This document shows, in pieces, positions 40,364 through 50,517 of a stretch of DNA of 64,000 nt (position 1 is the stretch's first letter; every line of letters begins with the position of its first letter). A program made the position numbers and the translations under genes. Source of the DNA: Strigamia acuminata (lineage: Eukaryota > Arthropoda > Chilopoda > Geophilomorpha > Linotaeniidae). The stretch is from NCBI GenBank assembly GCA_949358305.1, contig OX442314.1, forward strand, positions 39,343,211-39,407,210, read 5' to 3'. Below the pieces are notes generated by a model. The model was not told the origin of the DNA. It did no database searches and was given only the letters and a program-made list of their open reading frames with translations.

Positions 40364-41354
40364 GTCTTATCTTTTTGGTAAGAGACAGAAGCCGAACCAG
40401 TTGTCAGTGTAGAATAGTGTTTGATGGTAATTGGGATGTTCTGCAACCCCCAAATTTTATGAGTGTGTTTTTGTTTGATGTTATCTGTGAGGCCACCATA
40501 TGTGGGGCACGTCCTTGTTAAAACTTAAGCAATAAAGCAGTTAGGTAGTAGAGCTGGAGCTGTGAGCATGAGCTAAAACCTCTCTCCATTTTCTTTAAAT
40601 TTTTTGTTCTTTCAGATTTTCAACACTTTGTGCCGTTCTTCCCGACTCGTGCTATCAGGGAATCGCCGACAGCATCCCCGTTCGCTCGCCAGTTTAACCC
40701 AAGTACGAAAAGCAATCTTGTATGGAGTGATTTTTATTTGAATTTTTGATTTTTGACATTTTTGTGTTTTATTGTAATTTTTGCGAGTAAAACTTGCATT
40801 CGCTGGATGCGACAGTTATTTTCGTGTACAAGCCAGTGGGGAGGGGACGGGGCTAGAGTCAAAGGTGTGTCGGCCCAAACAAGTGGCTGAATATAGTCGT
40901 AAAAACAGTGTCTAATAATCGAGCGCCACATCTGTCTTATCTTTTTGGTAAGAGATAGAAGCCGAACCAGTTGTCAGTGTAGAATAGTGTTTGATGGTAA
41001 TTGGGGTGTTCTGCAACCCCCAAATTTTATGAGTGTGTTTTTGTTTGATGTTATCTGTGAGGCCACCATATGTGGGGCACTCCCTTGTTAAAACTTAAGC
41101 AATAAAGCAGTTAGGAAGGAGAGCTCGAGCTGTGAGCATGAGCTAAAACCTCTCTCCATTTTCAGATTTTCAACACTTTGTGCTGTTCTTCCCGACTCGT
41201 GCTATCAGGGAATCGCCGACAGCATCCCCGTTCGCTCGCCAGTTTAACCCAAGTACGGAAAGCAATCTTGTATGGAGTAATTTTAATTTTAATTTTATAT
41301 TTTTGACATTTTTGTGTTTCATTGTAATTTTTGCGAGTAAAACTTGCATTCGCT
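40364..41354 (+). repeat. Pair of ~430-bp direct repeats
   Basis: 40364-40804 and 40932-41354 share TGTCTTATCTTTTTGGTAAG to TTGCGAGTAAAACTTGCATT at over 90% identity; the second lacks about 25 bp before TTTTCAGATTTTC. Each has CAATAAAGC (polyadenylation-like) and a CTCTCTCCATTTTCAG-type acceptor before a short exon-like block (CCCGACTCGTGCTATCAGGG), which recurs a third, diverged time at 41470-41540. Looks like LTR remnants or duplicated promoter-first-exon units. No pol between them. Confidence 0.65.
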
Positions 41355-41611
41355 CGCCAGTTTAACCCGAATTGCCGGGCACATTTGCCCTTTTTAATTT
41401 TTGTTTTTTCTCTTTTGACATTTTTGCCTGTTCTTGTAACTTTTGCTCATTTCATTTCTTTTTTATCAGATTTTCAACGTTTTGTGCCATTCCTCTTGAC
41501 TCGTGCTACCAGGGGACCGCCGACAGCATCCTGTCCATCAGCTTATTCGTGTACATCTTTGCCATTTTGTCTGCCACAAGCCCTCCTCCCCGAGTGGAGC
41601 GTTATCTTGCC

Positions 41612-41966
41612 GATTCCTGCTCTGATTCGACATGCGCTCACGAGAAGTGTGGCGAACCCCGAGATGGAGGGGTTTAAGATTAGGAGTATGGCTTTCCGCT
41701 ACATCCCCGCCGCATGGACGCCAACGCCCACCGAACAACCGGGCGCCCTAGCCATCCATACGGAGCAGTCGGCAGAGAAAACAAAAGCTTCGTCGACTGT
41801 TCCAACCGGAGCCCCGACCCCGCCACCACTGCCTCCGGTAACGACGCCGCGAGGACCCGCCCTGTTTCAAGTGGCGGGTAAGCCGAAGCGTTTGCTCTGC
41901 CGAACGCCACCCGTGCTGTCCATCGATCGACCGAAGTCAACACCGCCCACGACAGCTTTTCAGTAA
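41612..41966 (+). CDS. Proline-rich ORF of unknown function
   Basis: Open frame from the third acceptor-like block; clear part FKIRSMAFRYIPAAWTPTPT, then Thr/Pro-rich VPTGAPTPPPLPPVTTPRGP and KPKRLLCRTPPVLSIDRPKS to a TAA at 41964. Composition recalls the Pro/Thr linkers of the zinc-ribbon ORFs, but no cysteine ribbon is present. Not recognised. GC content is well above the neighbours. Confidence 0.35.
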
Positions 41967-41967
41967 T

Positions 41968-42311
41968 CAGGTAGCAGACGCATTACAGTCTTATCAAACT
42001 TATGGGAAAAAATATAACCTTGACAGTACAGAAGAAACAATCAAATTCACTCATTTTTTTAAATAATTTATTTGATGCACTCAATGGGTGTAAGCCTGTT
42101 GCAGGCTTAATAATGGATAATTCAGTCCACTCGGTAGCACATTTTATATTTTAACATTAGTAAGTTCATTAATTAATTTATTTCAATTATTTTAGTGCAT
42201 TACCAAAGCGATCACATGGCTTGATGATTGGAAAAATTTTATCATCTCTAAGAATGAAATTGAAAGAATCTGTGGACCAATCAGTACTTTGGATATTGCA
42301 AATTTGAGATG
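41968..42311 (+). pseudogene. P-element transposase fragment 5
   Basis: QVADALQSYQTYGKKYNLDS and, one base shifted, NNLFDALNGCKPVAGLIMDN match the P-element pattern VA.AL..Y....L..S...F......LFDALN. After a TTTTAG acceptor at about 42195, CITKAITWLDDWKNFIISKN continues it. Abutted by an unrecognised minus-strand frame (42311-42459; FPQDDEFGEMINALLDERDR). Confidence 0.65.
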
Positions 42312-42550
42312 ATAAAATACTCATTTCCAGCAAATTGGTTTTCGTTTTCATTTCCAGCAATGTTCCACGATCTCGTTCATCTAGTAGTGCGTTTATCATT
42401 TCTCCAAATTCATCGTCTTGTGGGAATAAGTCTGTAAAATCCGTTTTGCAAATCGACATGCTTTGTATAAATTTTTTTGAAGTAACTAAGGCTGGGTTTG
42501 AATGTGGTTTCCAATTTAATTTTTTTCATTATTTTATTTTTATCTACCAG

Positions 42551-43090
42551 ATCCAATATATCAAATACAATAACAGATGAACCATTTCTTACCTGGCACA
42601 CACTTTATCAGATGCAACAATTCCCACATGATGTAAATGAGGCCCTCAAAAAAAAAAGAAATAGTTCATCCAAGGATAAAATTAAAAATTGTTCAGGCAA
42701 TTCGGAAACATTTAATAAGCTGTACTTTGTATACAGTATATATGCTGTATGTATAATATATATTTTAACAAATTTAATTAATGTATTGTAAAAATAATAG
42801 ATACAGACATCCAACAACACAACAATACGTTCATGTTGCATTAGAAATTGTAAGGAAGATGCTACATCTTTGTGATACTTCTGACTCTGGATTTGTAAGT
42901 ACAAAGTAATGACATCAAACTATGATAAAATTAACCATATGTATATATTTTAAGAATTATTGGAAAGAGCAGTTAAGAAACCAATTCAAAAATTATCGAA
43001 GGACAAATTCATCTGCTGAAGTTCAGGTCATGAAACAGAAGTACGCAGGCAAAACCAACATTTGTTGCAATGAAAGAAAATACTTCATTT
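42551..43090 (+). pseudogene. SAMD3-like gene, three exons, copy 2
   Basis: Exon a follows TTTTTATCTACCAG: SNISNTITDEPFLTWHTLYQ, MQQFPHDVNEALK. Exon b: YRHPTTQQYVHVALEIVRKM, LHLCDTSDSGF, ending at GTAAGT (42896). Exon c after TTTTAAG: NYWKEQLRNQFKNYRRTNSS, AEVQVMKQKYAGKTN. No internal stop in the exons, unlike 16116-16535. Resembles transposon-associated SAMD3-like proteins; catalytic role unknown. Directly upstream of P-element exons. Confidence 0.5.
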
Positions 43091-43254
43091 GCATTAACTA
43101 AGGATTTATCAGTAAATGTCTAAACCTTGAAATCCTACCAAAATAATTTTATTTTTTTTGGAAAAAAATGACAAAAATTTCACCAAGAAGCAAGAAATTG
43201 AACAACAACTTGATGCTGTTTTAGCCTGACCAGAAGATTATACCGATCCAGAAA

Positions 43255-44068
43255 ATAACCTAGAAGAAAATATGGAAAAAATGTCCGTAAAATTGGCAGT
43301 CCAAGTAAATATGAGTGTTTCTTTCTCATTAATGCCACAAGTTACCTAAACATATGTTATTGCAGGTGTTGAGCCATTCGGTTGCAACAGCCTTAATTTA
43401 TTATAGGAATAGAAGAGACAAAAACTTCCTGTTGATGGAACAATTCTATTCACTGCAAAAGTGAATAAAATTTTTGATACCTCAAACAGAAGGATGCCAA
43501 AACAGGGAATTAGAAAAGATGGAGATGATCTAAAGGTCGTTTATCTTACATTTCTCCATAAAGGATATATTCTAAAGTTTTTTTTAAAGGATTTGGAAGA
43601 TTCACTGGAATGGCTTAATGGTGGGGAAAAAGAAGTTCTGCTCGGCAGTATATTGTCGGAAGAGTTTTTTACTTCTAATACCGCTGAAGGTTTAAGAATT
43701 ACATTAACATCTGCGCTGGAATTGTCGAAACATCTTCTTTCAGAAGGCGGGTTTTCATACGTTTTAATAGGAAAACTTACCCAAGATCCACTTGAGGTAA
43801 TTGTAATCGCATGATTCGACATCAATCAGAATTTGCAGGAGAACAAATCAGTTGCATGAGTAATAATTGACTTTCGTCAATTGTAATTTCAGCGTTTCTT
43901 TGGGATAATTAGGCAAGCAGGAAGCCAAAACGATCACCCAACATTCACAACTTTCTTACAGCTATACAAAATGTTGTTTGTTTACAAATTAATTCGACCA
44001 TCAAAATTTGGAAATTGTTCTGTTACACAAGACAAAGAACCACCAGCAATTTCGCTTCCAGATTTGTA
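43255..44068 (+). pseudogene. P-element transposase, best-preserved C-terminal half
   Basis: Exons: ...KLAVQ (to about 43303), then after TTATTGCAG VLSHSVATALIYYRNRRDK and KIFDTSNRRMPKQGIRKDGD, WLNGGEKEVLLGSILSEEFF, TAEGLRITLTSALELSKHLL, FSYVLIGKLTQDPLE (43461-43796); intron 43797-43892; RFFGIIRQAGSQNDHPTFTT, FLQLYKMLFVYKLIRPSKFG to TAA at 44066-44068. The TSTAEGLRVTL and RQxGxQxDHPTF motifs are diagnostic for P/THAP9. A stop at about 43440 breaks the first join; the N-terminal half is missing. Confidence 0.88.
43797..43892 (+). other. 96-bp intron in the P-element gene
   Basis: GTAATTGT...TTTCAG; splicing restores DPLE-RFFGIIRQAG, the conserved P-element sequence. Confidence 0.8.
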
Positions 44069-44403
44069 ATAAACATTTTCTGCCACGTGATTTAGAGAAG
44101 CCACTTTCGGAACTAAAGCAACAGTGTGAATATAAAACTTAGTAAATCTAATGAAATTAATTACTTTTACATTCCTTTGGCAGAAATTTTAAATTAATTA
44201 TCCCTTTTAGCAAACACAAATTGAAAAAAAAATGCCGTGCCTCGTATTTTATGTGATGAAAATTCAGGGACTACTCCATCCATTAAAAGAAAAACAGATG
44301 ATGAAAACTTTTCAGTTTTGAAAAAAGTAAATATAAAAATATAAATGTGAACATATAAATATAATAATATTATTAAATGTCATAATTGTAGCATCCAAAC
44401 ATC

Positions 44404-45418
44404 ATGGTACTAACAGCCACAAGAATAGTAACCTTTCAACCACAGTTTGCTTCATGTTCCTCACAAACAGTAAACCATGTCAAATTAGTCACATCAACTC
44501 TTGTGCAAACTACTGCTCCAGAGACACGCAGTATTGGTGTTCAAACCTATGTGGAGCACACTAAAGAAATTAATGGAATTGTTAACAAAAAATTACAATT
44601 ATCAGAGGTTATACACACTTTCATTTCATCTGCGATCACAGAAGTTGGTAAGAAAATGACGGATCAGACTAGCGATGCTGGAAATTTAATTATTATTTAT
44701 TATTTGAATAATATTCATGACAAATGCTTCATTTCTAACAGAGGAGGAAAATGAGGTGACCACAGATTTAAGTGAAATCAGTAGTGACCAAGAAACACAC
44801 GATTGGGCGCCTTCTTTATCGAACAGTGAAATTAGTAGTGACCAAGAGACACATGATTGAGCGCTTTCAGACAATGACATGGAACTTGATGAGCCAGACA
44901 TGAAGTTACATGCGGAAATAAATACAAATGTTATTTTAAAATTATGCCAATTTTTGCTCTCTTTTCAGATACAACAAAAAAAAGTATACCTGAAAATTTC
45001 GTGGTTTCACTACAGAGTTTGTTTCTCTTGTTTAATATCTGCCATGTGTGCGGCGCAAAAGATGTTTATGCAATAATTGAAAAGGTTATGGGAGCAGTGA
45101 TAACATTAAATCAAAATTGCGTTTATTGCAACAAGACATTTCAATGGTCAAGTGGTCAATTTATTGGCAGGTCACCAATTAGAAATGTAGAAATAGCAGC
45201 AGCTATTTTATTTAGTGGTGCTTTACCTAGTAAAGGCCTCGAATTATTTAGAATAATGGAAGTAGCTACCATCCCGATACGCACTTTTCACAAGCTTCAA
45301 ACTGATATTTTGCAAGTTGCAGTTGACAGAGTCTGCCAAAGAACTCTGTCAAATGTTATATCAGAATTAAAAACAGATGATGAATTAACTTTAACTGGGG
45401 ATGGCCGCTCAGTGACAT
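44404..45418 (+). pseudogene. Kolobok-like DDE transposase, copy 2
   Basis: N-terminal frame MVLTATRIVTFQPQFASCSS, VQTTAPETRSIGVQTYVEHT (a linker of the kind following THAP domains), an acidic repeat SEISSDQETHD twice with a TGA between repeats (44857), then after CTCTTTTCAG DTTKKSIPENFVVSLQSLFL, HVCGAKDVYAIIEKV, CVYCNKTFQWSSGQFIGRSP, EIAAAILFSGALPSKGLELF and LTLTGDGRS with the first catalytic Asp. It stops there, as does copy 1, so the rest of the DDE core is missing from both. No THAP domain in frame; a THAP exon lies at 46.5 kb on the other strand. Confidence 0.65.
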
Positions 45419-45419
45419 A

Positions 45420-45880
45420 AACATTTATAGATTTTAACTGTAGTTGGCCTGGCTGGGGGCCGGGGCAGCCCTTTTGGTGCTGCTAATGCGATTATATGCT
45501 CTTCTTTCGACCCCCGCGGCCCCCGAGGCGGGGGTGTCAGCCGCCGGTTTCACCCCTGCTGGCTTTTCAAATTCTTAATTTTTTTAACCCTTTAGCTTTA
45601 ATTTTTTATTTTTTTTTAAATAGATTCAAGGACAGTTGGCAGTTTCGCATGGAAATTATTGTGATCTTGTGGTCTATTTAAATCCCAACATCTTCATAGA
45701 AAGAATATATTCTGATCAAATTTTTGGGATCTATGTAGCAAAAAGTTAAATTATTTTATTGTACAAAAATAATAACTTTATTTCATATTCAAAATTTAAT
45801 AAACAATAATACTTTGTTTTTATGTTTGTCTAAGTTTTCTTAATGGTTATCGACTGCCGGCCTTGTTCCCGCCAGCCCTA
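45420..45880. other. Gene-free stretch with a GC-rich hairpin
   Basis: 45505-45540 (CCCCCGCGGCCCCCGAGGCG) is strongly GC-rich and self-complementary in a very AT-rich surround. Confidence 0.4.
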
Positions 45881-46005
45881 GAATGAAAATAATCCAACAT
45901 ATGATGATCTATAATATGCCTTTAATTATGTGTTGACGAATAGGAATGAGCAAAACCAAGAAAATGAGGAACTGCAAGCACATGTAAGAATATTACAAGT
46001 TCCCC
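45881..46005 (+). pseudogene. Coiled-coil/RING family fragment, copy 4
   Basis: ENNPTYDDL, stop, AFNYVLTNRNEQNQENEELQ, AHVRILQ. Closest to 37230-37340. Joined about 40 bp later to the zinc-ribbon-associated repeat starting at 46043. Confidence 0.6.
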
Positions 46006-46042
46006 TAGTTCCAGCTTAGGACCCCGTTTGTCATTCTGTGCT

Positions 46043-46300
46043 TTGAGTTTGATCTGACAGCATCAGTTTTTCGCGTTTTGGTTCGTTTCAACAATTTTTG
46101 CTGCAATGAAAAGAGCATTTGGAGATCGAGAAAACAACAGGTCGTGGTGGACGAGTTGTCCGATGTGCGTGGGGTTGCAGTGGTTGGTACTTCCGACCAC
46201 TCGCGAGTTCCCATGCCCCAACTGCCTTGGAAGAGGGGAAGTCCATACCGCTTTTCTACTCCAGAGGTGGTTCAGCAATCATTTTCATTTCTGCTAGCCT
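46043..46300 (+). pseudogene. Zinc-ribbon family, type A fragment with its upstream repeat
   Basis: Begins with the block GTTTGATCTGACAGCATCAG (also at 55822), then ENNRSWWTSCPMCVGLQWLV, LPTTREFPCPNCLGRGEVHT, AFLLQRWF. This aligns with gypsy ORF3 (CPVCNGF...PCMNCGG...LEEWF), keeping the four cysteines and the final WF. No ATG precedes it in frame nearby except MKRAFGDRENNRSWW at 46106. Truncated after WF. Confidence 0.55.
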
Positions 46301-46478
46301 TTTTTCTTCTGATTGTTTTTTAATTTCATCTCGTGCTGATTTTCGTTACAATCTTTTGTCAATCAACAATTTATTTGGGGACGCATGTACTGATGACATT
46401 GGTAAATTTCTGTTTGGAATAACCCCATTCTTCAAACGAGGCCTGTATTCAGTTAAACCCATTCAACAACATATTAAT

Positions 46479-46703
46479 TTAAATTTGTGATAGATAATGA
46501 TGCGACCAACCTTCAACAGTTTTAAAGCTATCATTAGAAAAATGATAAGAACACACCTTCATTGTGAGAGAAACCTTCTTTCCAAATTTCAATGCATGAA
46601 TCCATTGTTTCTTAAGGCTTAAATTTAAGGGACAACTATGGAAACTAACTTCATCCTTTCCATACGTGCCTCCACATTGAGGAACACAACAATACTGGAC
46701 CAT
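46479..46703 (-). CDS. THAP-domain exon
   Basis: ATG at 46703: MVQYCCVPQCGGTYGKDEVS, FHSCPLNLSLKKQWIHALKF, MKVCSYHFSNDSFKT. C-x4-C...W...C-x2-H-F is the THAP zinc-binding DNA-binding domain, at the protein start as usual. After SFKT a GAAG/GTTGGT donor (about 46510) suggests an intron; the following frame stops at 46479. AVPxxF is not reached. Could be the N-terminus of a P-element or Kolobok transposase or a domesticated THAP gene. Confidence 0.75.
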   Translation of the reverse strand: MVQYCCVPQCGGTYGKDEVSFHSCPLNLSLKKQWIHALKFGKKVSLTMKVCSYHFSNDSFKTVEGWSHHYLSQI

Positions 46704-47039
46704 TTCTTCCTTGTTTGGCGGGAAACACCACACTTCTTTCACCTGCCTGTCACTCTGCTTGATGCCAGTGATACTTAAACTGTTTTCTATTGTTGCAATT
46801 GCAAGTTTGCAACATTATTATTACGTCACTCATCACATCACAACAGCATTCTTCGCCCCGAGCTTGGATTGTGAATAATTTTATTGTAGTAAACAATCCC
46901 AACTAACTACTCCATCTTGAATTTTATACCCGGATAATGACGTCATCACACATAACCTCACTAACCAATGGTAGCGCAGGTGAAAAAGGACAATTAAAAA
47001 CAAAGAAAACAATTCTTAATTGCACAAAACGATGAAAAT

Positions 47040-47280
47040 CAAACTAGTAATGGAACAAATTGATAAAAATCAAGTAAGAAAAGGAACGAAACGATGAAAA
47101 ACACTTGAATTTGCAGAAAATGATAAAAACCAAGTTGGTGGTAAAATACGAAGTATGAAAATGTGCGCCGGTGCGGTATTGTAGTATCTGCGGTATTGGT
47201 GCGGTATTGCGGTATACCGCATTCATGCGGTATTTTGCCAATACCGTACCGCACTCGCCTCAAAAAAATACCGCACATGC
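47040..47280. repeat. Foldback of GCGGTATT motifs
   Basis: 47164-47276 holds GTGCGGTATTG units followed by inverted CAATACCG/ATACCGCA units around TGCGGTATACCGCA. Same style as hAT subterminal repeats. No coding sequence between 46810 and 47300. Confidence 0.6.
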
Positions 47281-47529
47281 CTACTATATGCCCTCTAATA
47301 GTATAATCGATATATAATTGTATGTCCACACTTAATTTTAAATACATTTGCGACCCGAGACACGAGATTGGTTCTGCCGAACCATTAAATCCTCCACATT
47401 ATTGTTACGAGGTTATACAGGTAAACCATTCTATTCCAGCGAGCGAAACATTTCAACTTGAAATGAGTCGCCCGACAAAGTTATCCACTCATTTGTACAT
47501 TCACCCATTGTTAGTACCGACTGCTTGAC

Positions 47530-48230
47530 ATGCACCATTGCCCCCTCCTTACGTGGACACGTGGCTATGTGGCCCCACATGCCGTCCTAGAGCCTTCGCC
47601 AACCCTTCAATCACCCATCTTTAGAGGTATTGACTCCTCGTCCTCTGGTTTTGACGTTGAGTCTCATTACAGCGTGGCATGTTAGCCAGGTGCGGTTGAG
47701 GCCCGTAGCCCGGTAGACGCAGCTACGGTAGTGAGGCAAAAGGTGCCCGGTGAATCGTCACGGACTCGCCGCTCGCAGCTTCCATGCTGAGCCCATGGAC
47801 TGCGACACTCTTTTTGTCCCTCACTTTTAAGAGTTCGGACAGTGTTTTACAAAAGTTGTTTTCCCGCTTCTACCTTCCGGTGGAATACCTTCCCTGTCCT
47901 GGATCTTGGCCTTCACATTTTCGAGGATCGGCTATTAGGCTGGAATTCATTCCTTGTCCTGATCTTAGCCTTTACATTTTAGAAGGAGTGATGCCTTCCT
48001 TGTCTTGTATTTTTGCTTTTACGTTCTCGGAAACGTGAGGGCCAACCAAAGGAACAGGCCGCTGTTCCACCCTGGAATCCATAATACAATAACCTTCATA
48101 TAAAAACACCCCCGGGACTTCCGCTTTTTAACACTAGACTTTTATCCATTCCCCATACAATAGCTCACTTTTAACACACCTTTGGGATTCCCTTAACCAG
48201 GATCCTCCACTCATTCCATATAAAAAACAG
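47530..48230. other. Gene-free stretch with three degenerate repeats
   Basis: GC-richer DNA at 47530-47780 (LTR- or leader-like, unassigned), then three imperfect units around 47886, 47947 and 47993 (CCTTGTCCTGATCTTAGCCT type). A TATAAAAA-like box lies near 48100. Confidence 0.4.
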
Positions 48231-48234
48231 CATT

Positions 48235-48723
48235 GTGGACCCGGTTGTTGAAAATCAGCGCGATCCGCATCGCCGTATAACGCCCACGTACGAGGCTAAA
48301 CTTATTGTCCAAAATAAGTTGATTCAGTTTGTCCCAGAAATAAAATCTTTTGTGTTAATTCCGCCATATGAAGGAAAAAAGAGAGTACTCGTAACATACA
48401 TTGATGAGAAATTTTCTTGCTGTTATTGTGCAAAGAAAAAATTAAAATGTTGTTATCACGTTTTACCAGCGCAGTTATTTCTCAGACAAGAAATACCTGA
48501 TGATGATGGCAAGTCCTACAAATTGACAACTATAATTCCAAACTCGCGTGGGAAACAAGGTAAATCGGGACGAAAGCAGCCTAGGCCGAGAGATGTTGAA
48601 ATTATTCCAATTGCGGCTGATGATGCAATTTGTAAACGGTCGTACAGTTGTTTGGCCGAAGATGACTCCGAGGCATGTACAACACCTTGTACATCAACAC
48701 CACACCAAACAGAAAAAGTCTGA
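48235..48723 (+). CDS. SWIM-type zinc-finger protein
   Basis: 162 residues; the start shown is GTG, so this is probably an internal exon. PTYEAKLIVQNKLIQFVPEI, RVLVTYIDEKFSCCYCAKKK, LKCCYHVLPAQLFLRQEIPD: CxC-x(n)-CxH is the SWIM finger. Then a basic patch KQGKSGRKQPRPRDVEIIPI and an acidic/Thr tail. The GKSGRKQPRPRDVxI segment recurs in the large repeats at 18.5 and 52.5 kb. SWIM fingers accompany MULE transposases, so this may be the middle of the gene whose DDE part is at 33.7 kb and PHD part at 52.0 kb (inference). Confidence 0.6.
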   Translation: MDPVVENQRDPHRRITPTYEAKLIVQNKLIQFVPEIKSFVLIPPYEGKKRVLVTYIDEKFSCCYCAKKKLKCCYHVLPAQLFLRQEIPDDDGKSYKLTTIIPNSRGKQGKSGRKQPRPRDVEIIPIAADDAICKRSYSCLAEDDSEACTTPCTSTPHQTEKV

Positions 48724-49195
48724 AGCGATAGTCCTGAGTTGAGTTTGGTTTGGTTTGGTTTGGATATTGAATAATACTGTGGATTTTCAGCCATTGTTGG
48801 TTCGGAAATTTTTTTTAGGCTATCGACAATAACCAAAGGTAAACTCCTATTCCAATCAAAGCATATAATTCAGGCACTAAATACGAATAAACTATTAATC
48901 AATAACGAATTCCTTTATTATTCCAGAAAGCCTAATGACGCTAAATCATCGTAGCAATAGGAACTGCAGAAATCAACGGACACTTCGGAAAACGTAGTCA
49001 GATGAAGGAGCAACCAATTTTAGACGAACCAGAAGAAGCTACTTATCTGGGGATAGTCGGAAATGGACTTAGATTAGGGTTAAGCGGCAATTTATTTTTT
49101 TTAATTTATTTTATAATTTGTTTATTATCTGTTTACTAATGTTAGTTTTCCTTTTTCATTTTCATGTCGACTGGGGAACAAGAAATTACACAGGT

Positions 49196-49704
49196 AATTT
49201 TAAAAAATGGTGTATTTTGGAAAAGGAATATGCTGTGACTTTAGCCTCTGATAAACCAGAAGCACTTCTCCAGCAAGCAGATGATTCAAACACGCCAACT
49301 AATGTTGAATGTTCCGCACAAGCTTTGGCATATGTTGCTGAATATTTGGCATTTGCTGGTTCCAAATGGGATAACACATTAGCAGATTCAAGTGTCAATG
49401 TAGGACTAGACAAAAGAGCTGAGCAGGAGTATTCATGGATTCAAGTAATATCAAGAGGCGGATTGACAAAATTTTTTATTCAAAATTTGAAAATTTAATT
49501 TGGAAAGAAAATATTATAACAAAATTATTTGGATGTATCAATGATGATTTACTAGTGTTCCCCTCCTCATGTGATGTGAGTAAAAAGTTTAAAACCTCTC
49601 TTTTCTTAAGGGTTAAAATCCACCATGTTTTGAAAAAAAAAACAAGATCTCTGAAAGTTGCAAAAAGCAAAAGCAGAAAATTTTTAAAAATCACAAATCA
49701 GTAA
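49196..49704 (+). pseudogene. P-element transposase, C-terminal fragment 7
   Basis: NFKKWCILEKEYAVTLASDK, VECSAQALAYVAEYLAFAGS, YSWIQVISRGGLT, then a break and, in another frame after about 49480, FENLIWKENIITKLFGCIND and KTSLFLRVKIHHVLKKKTRS to TAA 49704. Same family as 36297. The last 150 bp recur at 61015-61173. 48730-49190 upstream and 49710-50010 downstream hold no assignable gene. Confidence 0.75.
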
Positions 49705-50009
49705 ATTATTAAATGTTTTTATATGTTATATTATTTATTTATTTATTTACCTGGGTTTAAAAAGCAACGTTGTGACCTTTGTTAAGTTGGCCCCCTGAGT
49801 ATAAGTCCAATCAAAAAAAATTATTGGACAATATTGGACAACTCTTTATTTTGATTGGACTCGCTTCCTTCTTATCACTATTTAGTTTCTTTCACTGCTC
49901 ACACACTGATTCAACTACTCGTACTTTGAGAACACAGCCCAAAGATTTAGCAGAAATAGTGAAAAATCGTCCAAAATTGTAAAAATCAACCAAAAAGTGA
50001 CAAATCTAA

Positions 50010-50510
50010 AAAATGCCTAAAGATCCTACAATTTGAAACACTTTAGGAGAAACCAAAGAGGAACAAATTGATAAAGTTTTACACCACATCTGTGAGAATC
50101 AAAATGCATTTATAACATCAAGTGGGACCTTTCCACCATATAGAAATAATATTTGGGAAAAACAAATACAAACACAACAGTTAGTGGCTTTGATGATCCT
50201 GTAGCAGAGAAGTTAGATGTTATTCCAATAGTAATAACAATTGATGCTAAATGGTAACTCACTAACAACGGTTTGTTTGCAAAAACTAAGCAATCTTTAA
50301 AGTCTATTTAGTTTTCACTTAAGAGGGGTTATCCAGGAAAAAAGTGGACATTTCATTGCATTTTGCACACGACGTGATGGGAGGTGGCAAATTGCAGATG
50401 ACTTGGCTAAGCAAGTTGAAACATGTCGTCTAAGCAAGACTATTTTCACAAGATTAATTTTTTATTTGCATCAGCGACAGCAGCAGTCAGTAAGAAGCGC
50501 CAGACCTGCC
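50010..50510 (+). other. Codon-like but unrecognised stretch
   Basis: LGETKEEQIDKVLHHICENQ, NAFITSSGTFPPYRNNIWEK near 50042-50165 look protein-coding but end in stops. Not assigned. Confidence 0.25.
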
Positions 50511-50517
50511 AACAGAA

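Noticed and set aside
47690-47780. GC-rich block considered as a tRNA or small RNA gene
   Set aside because: No cloverleaf or anticodon stem could be drawn.
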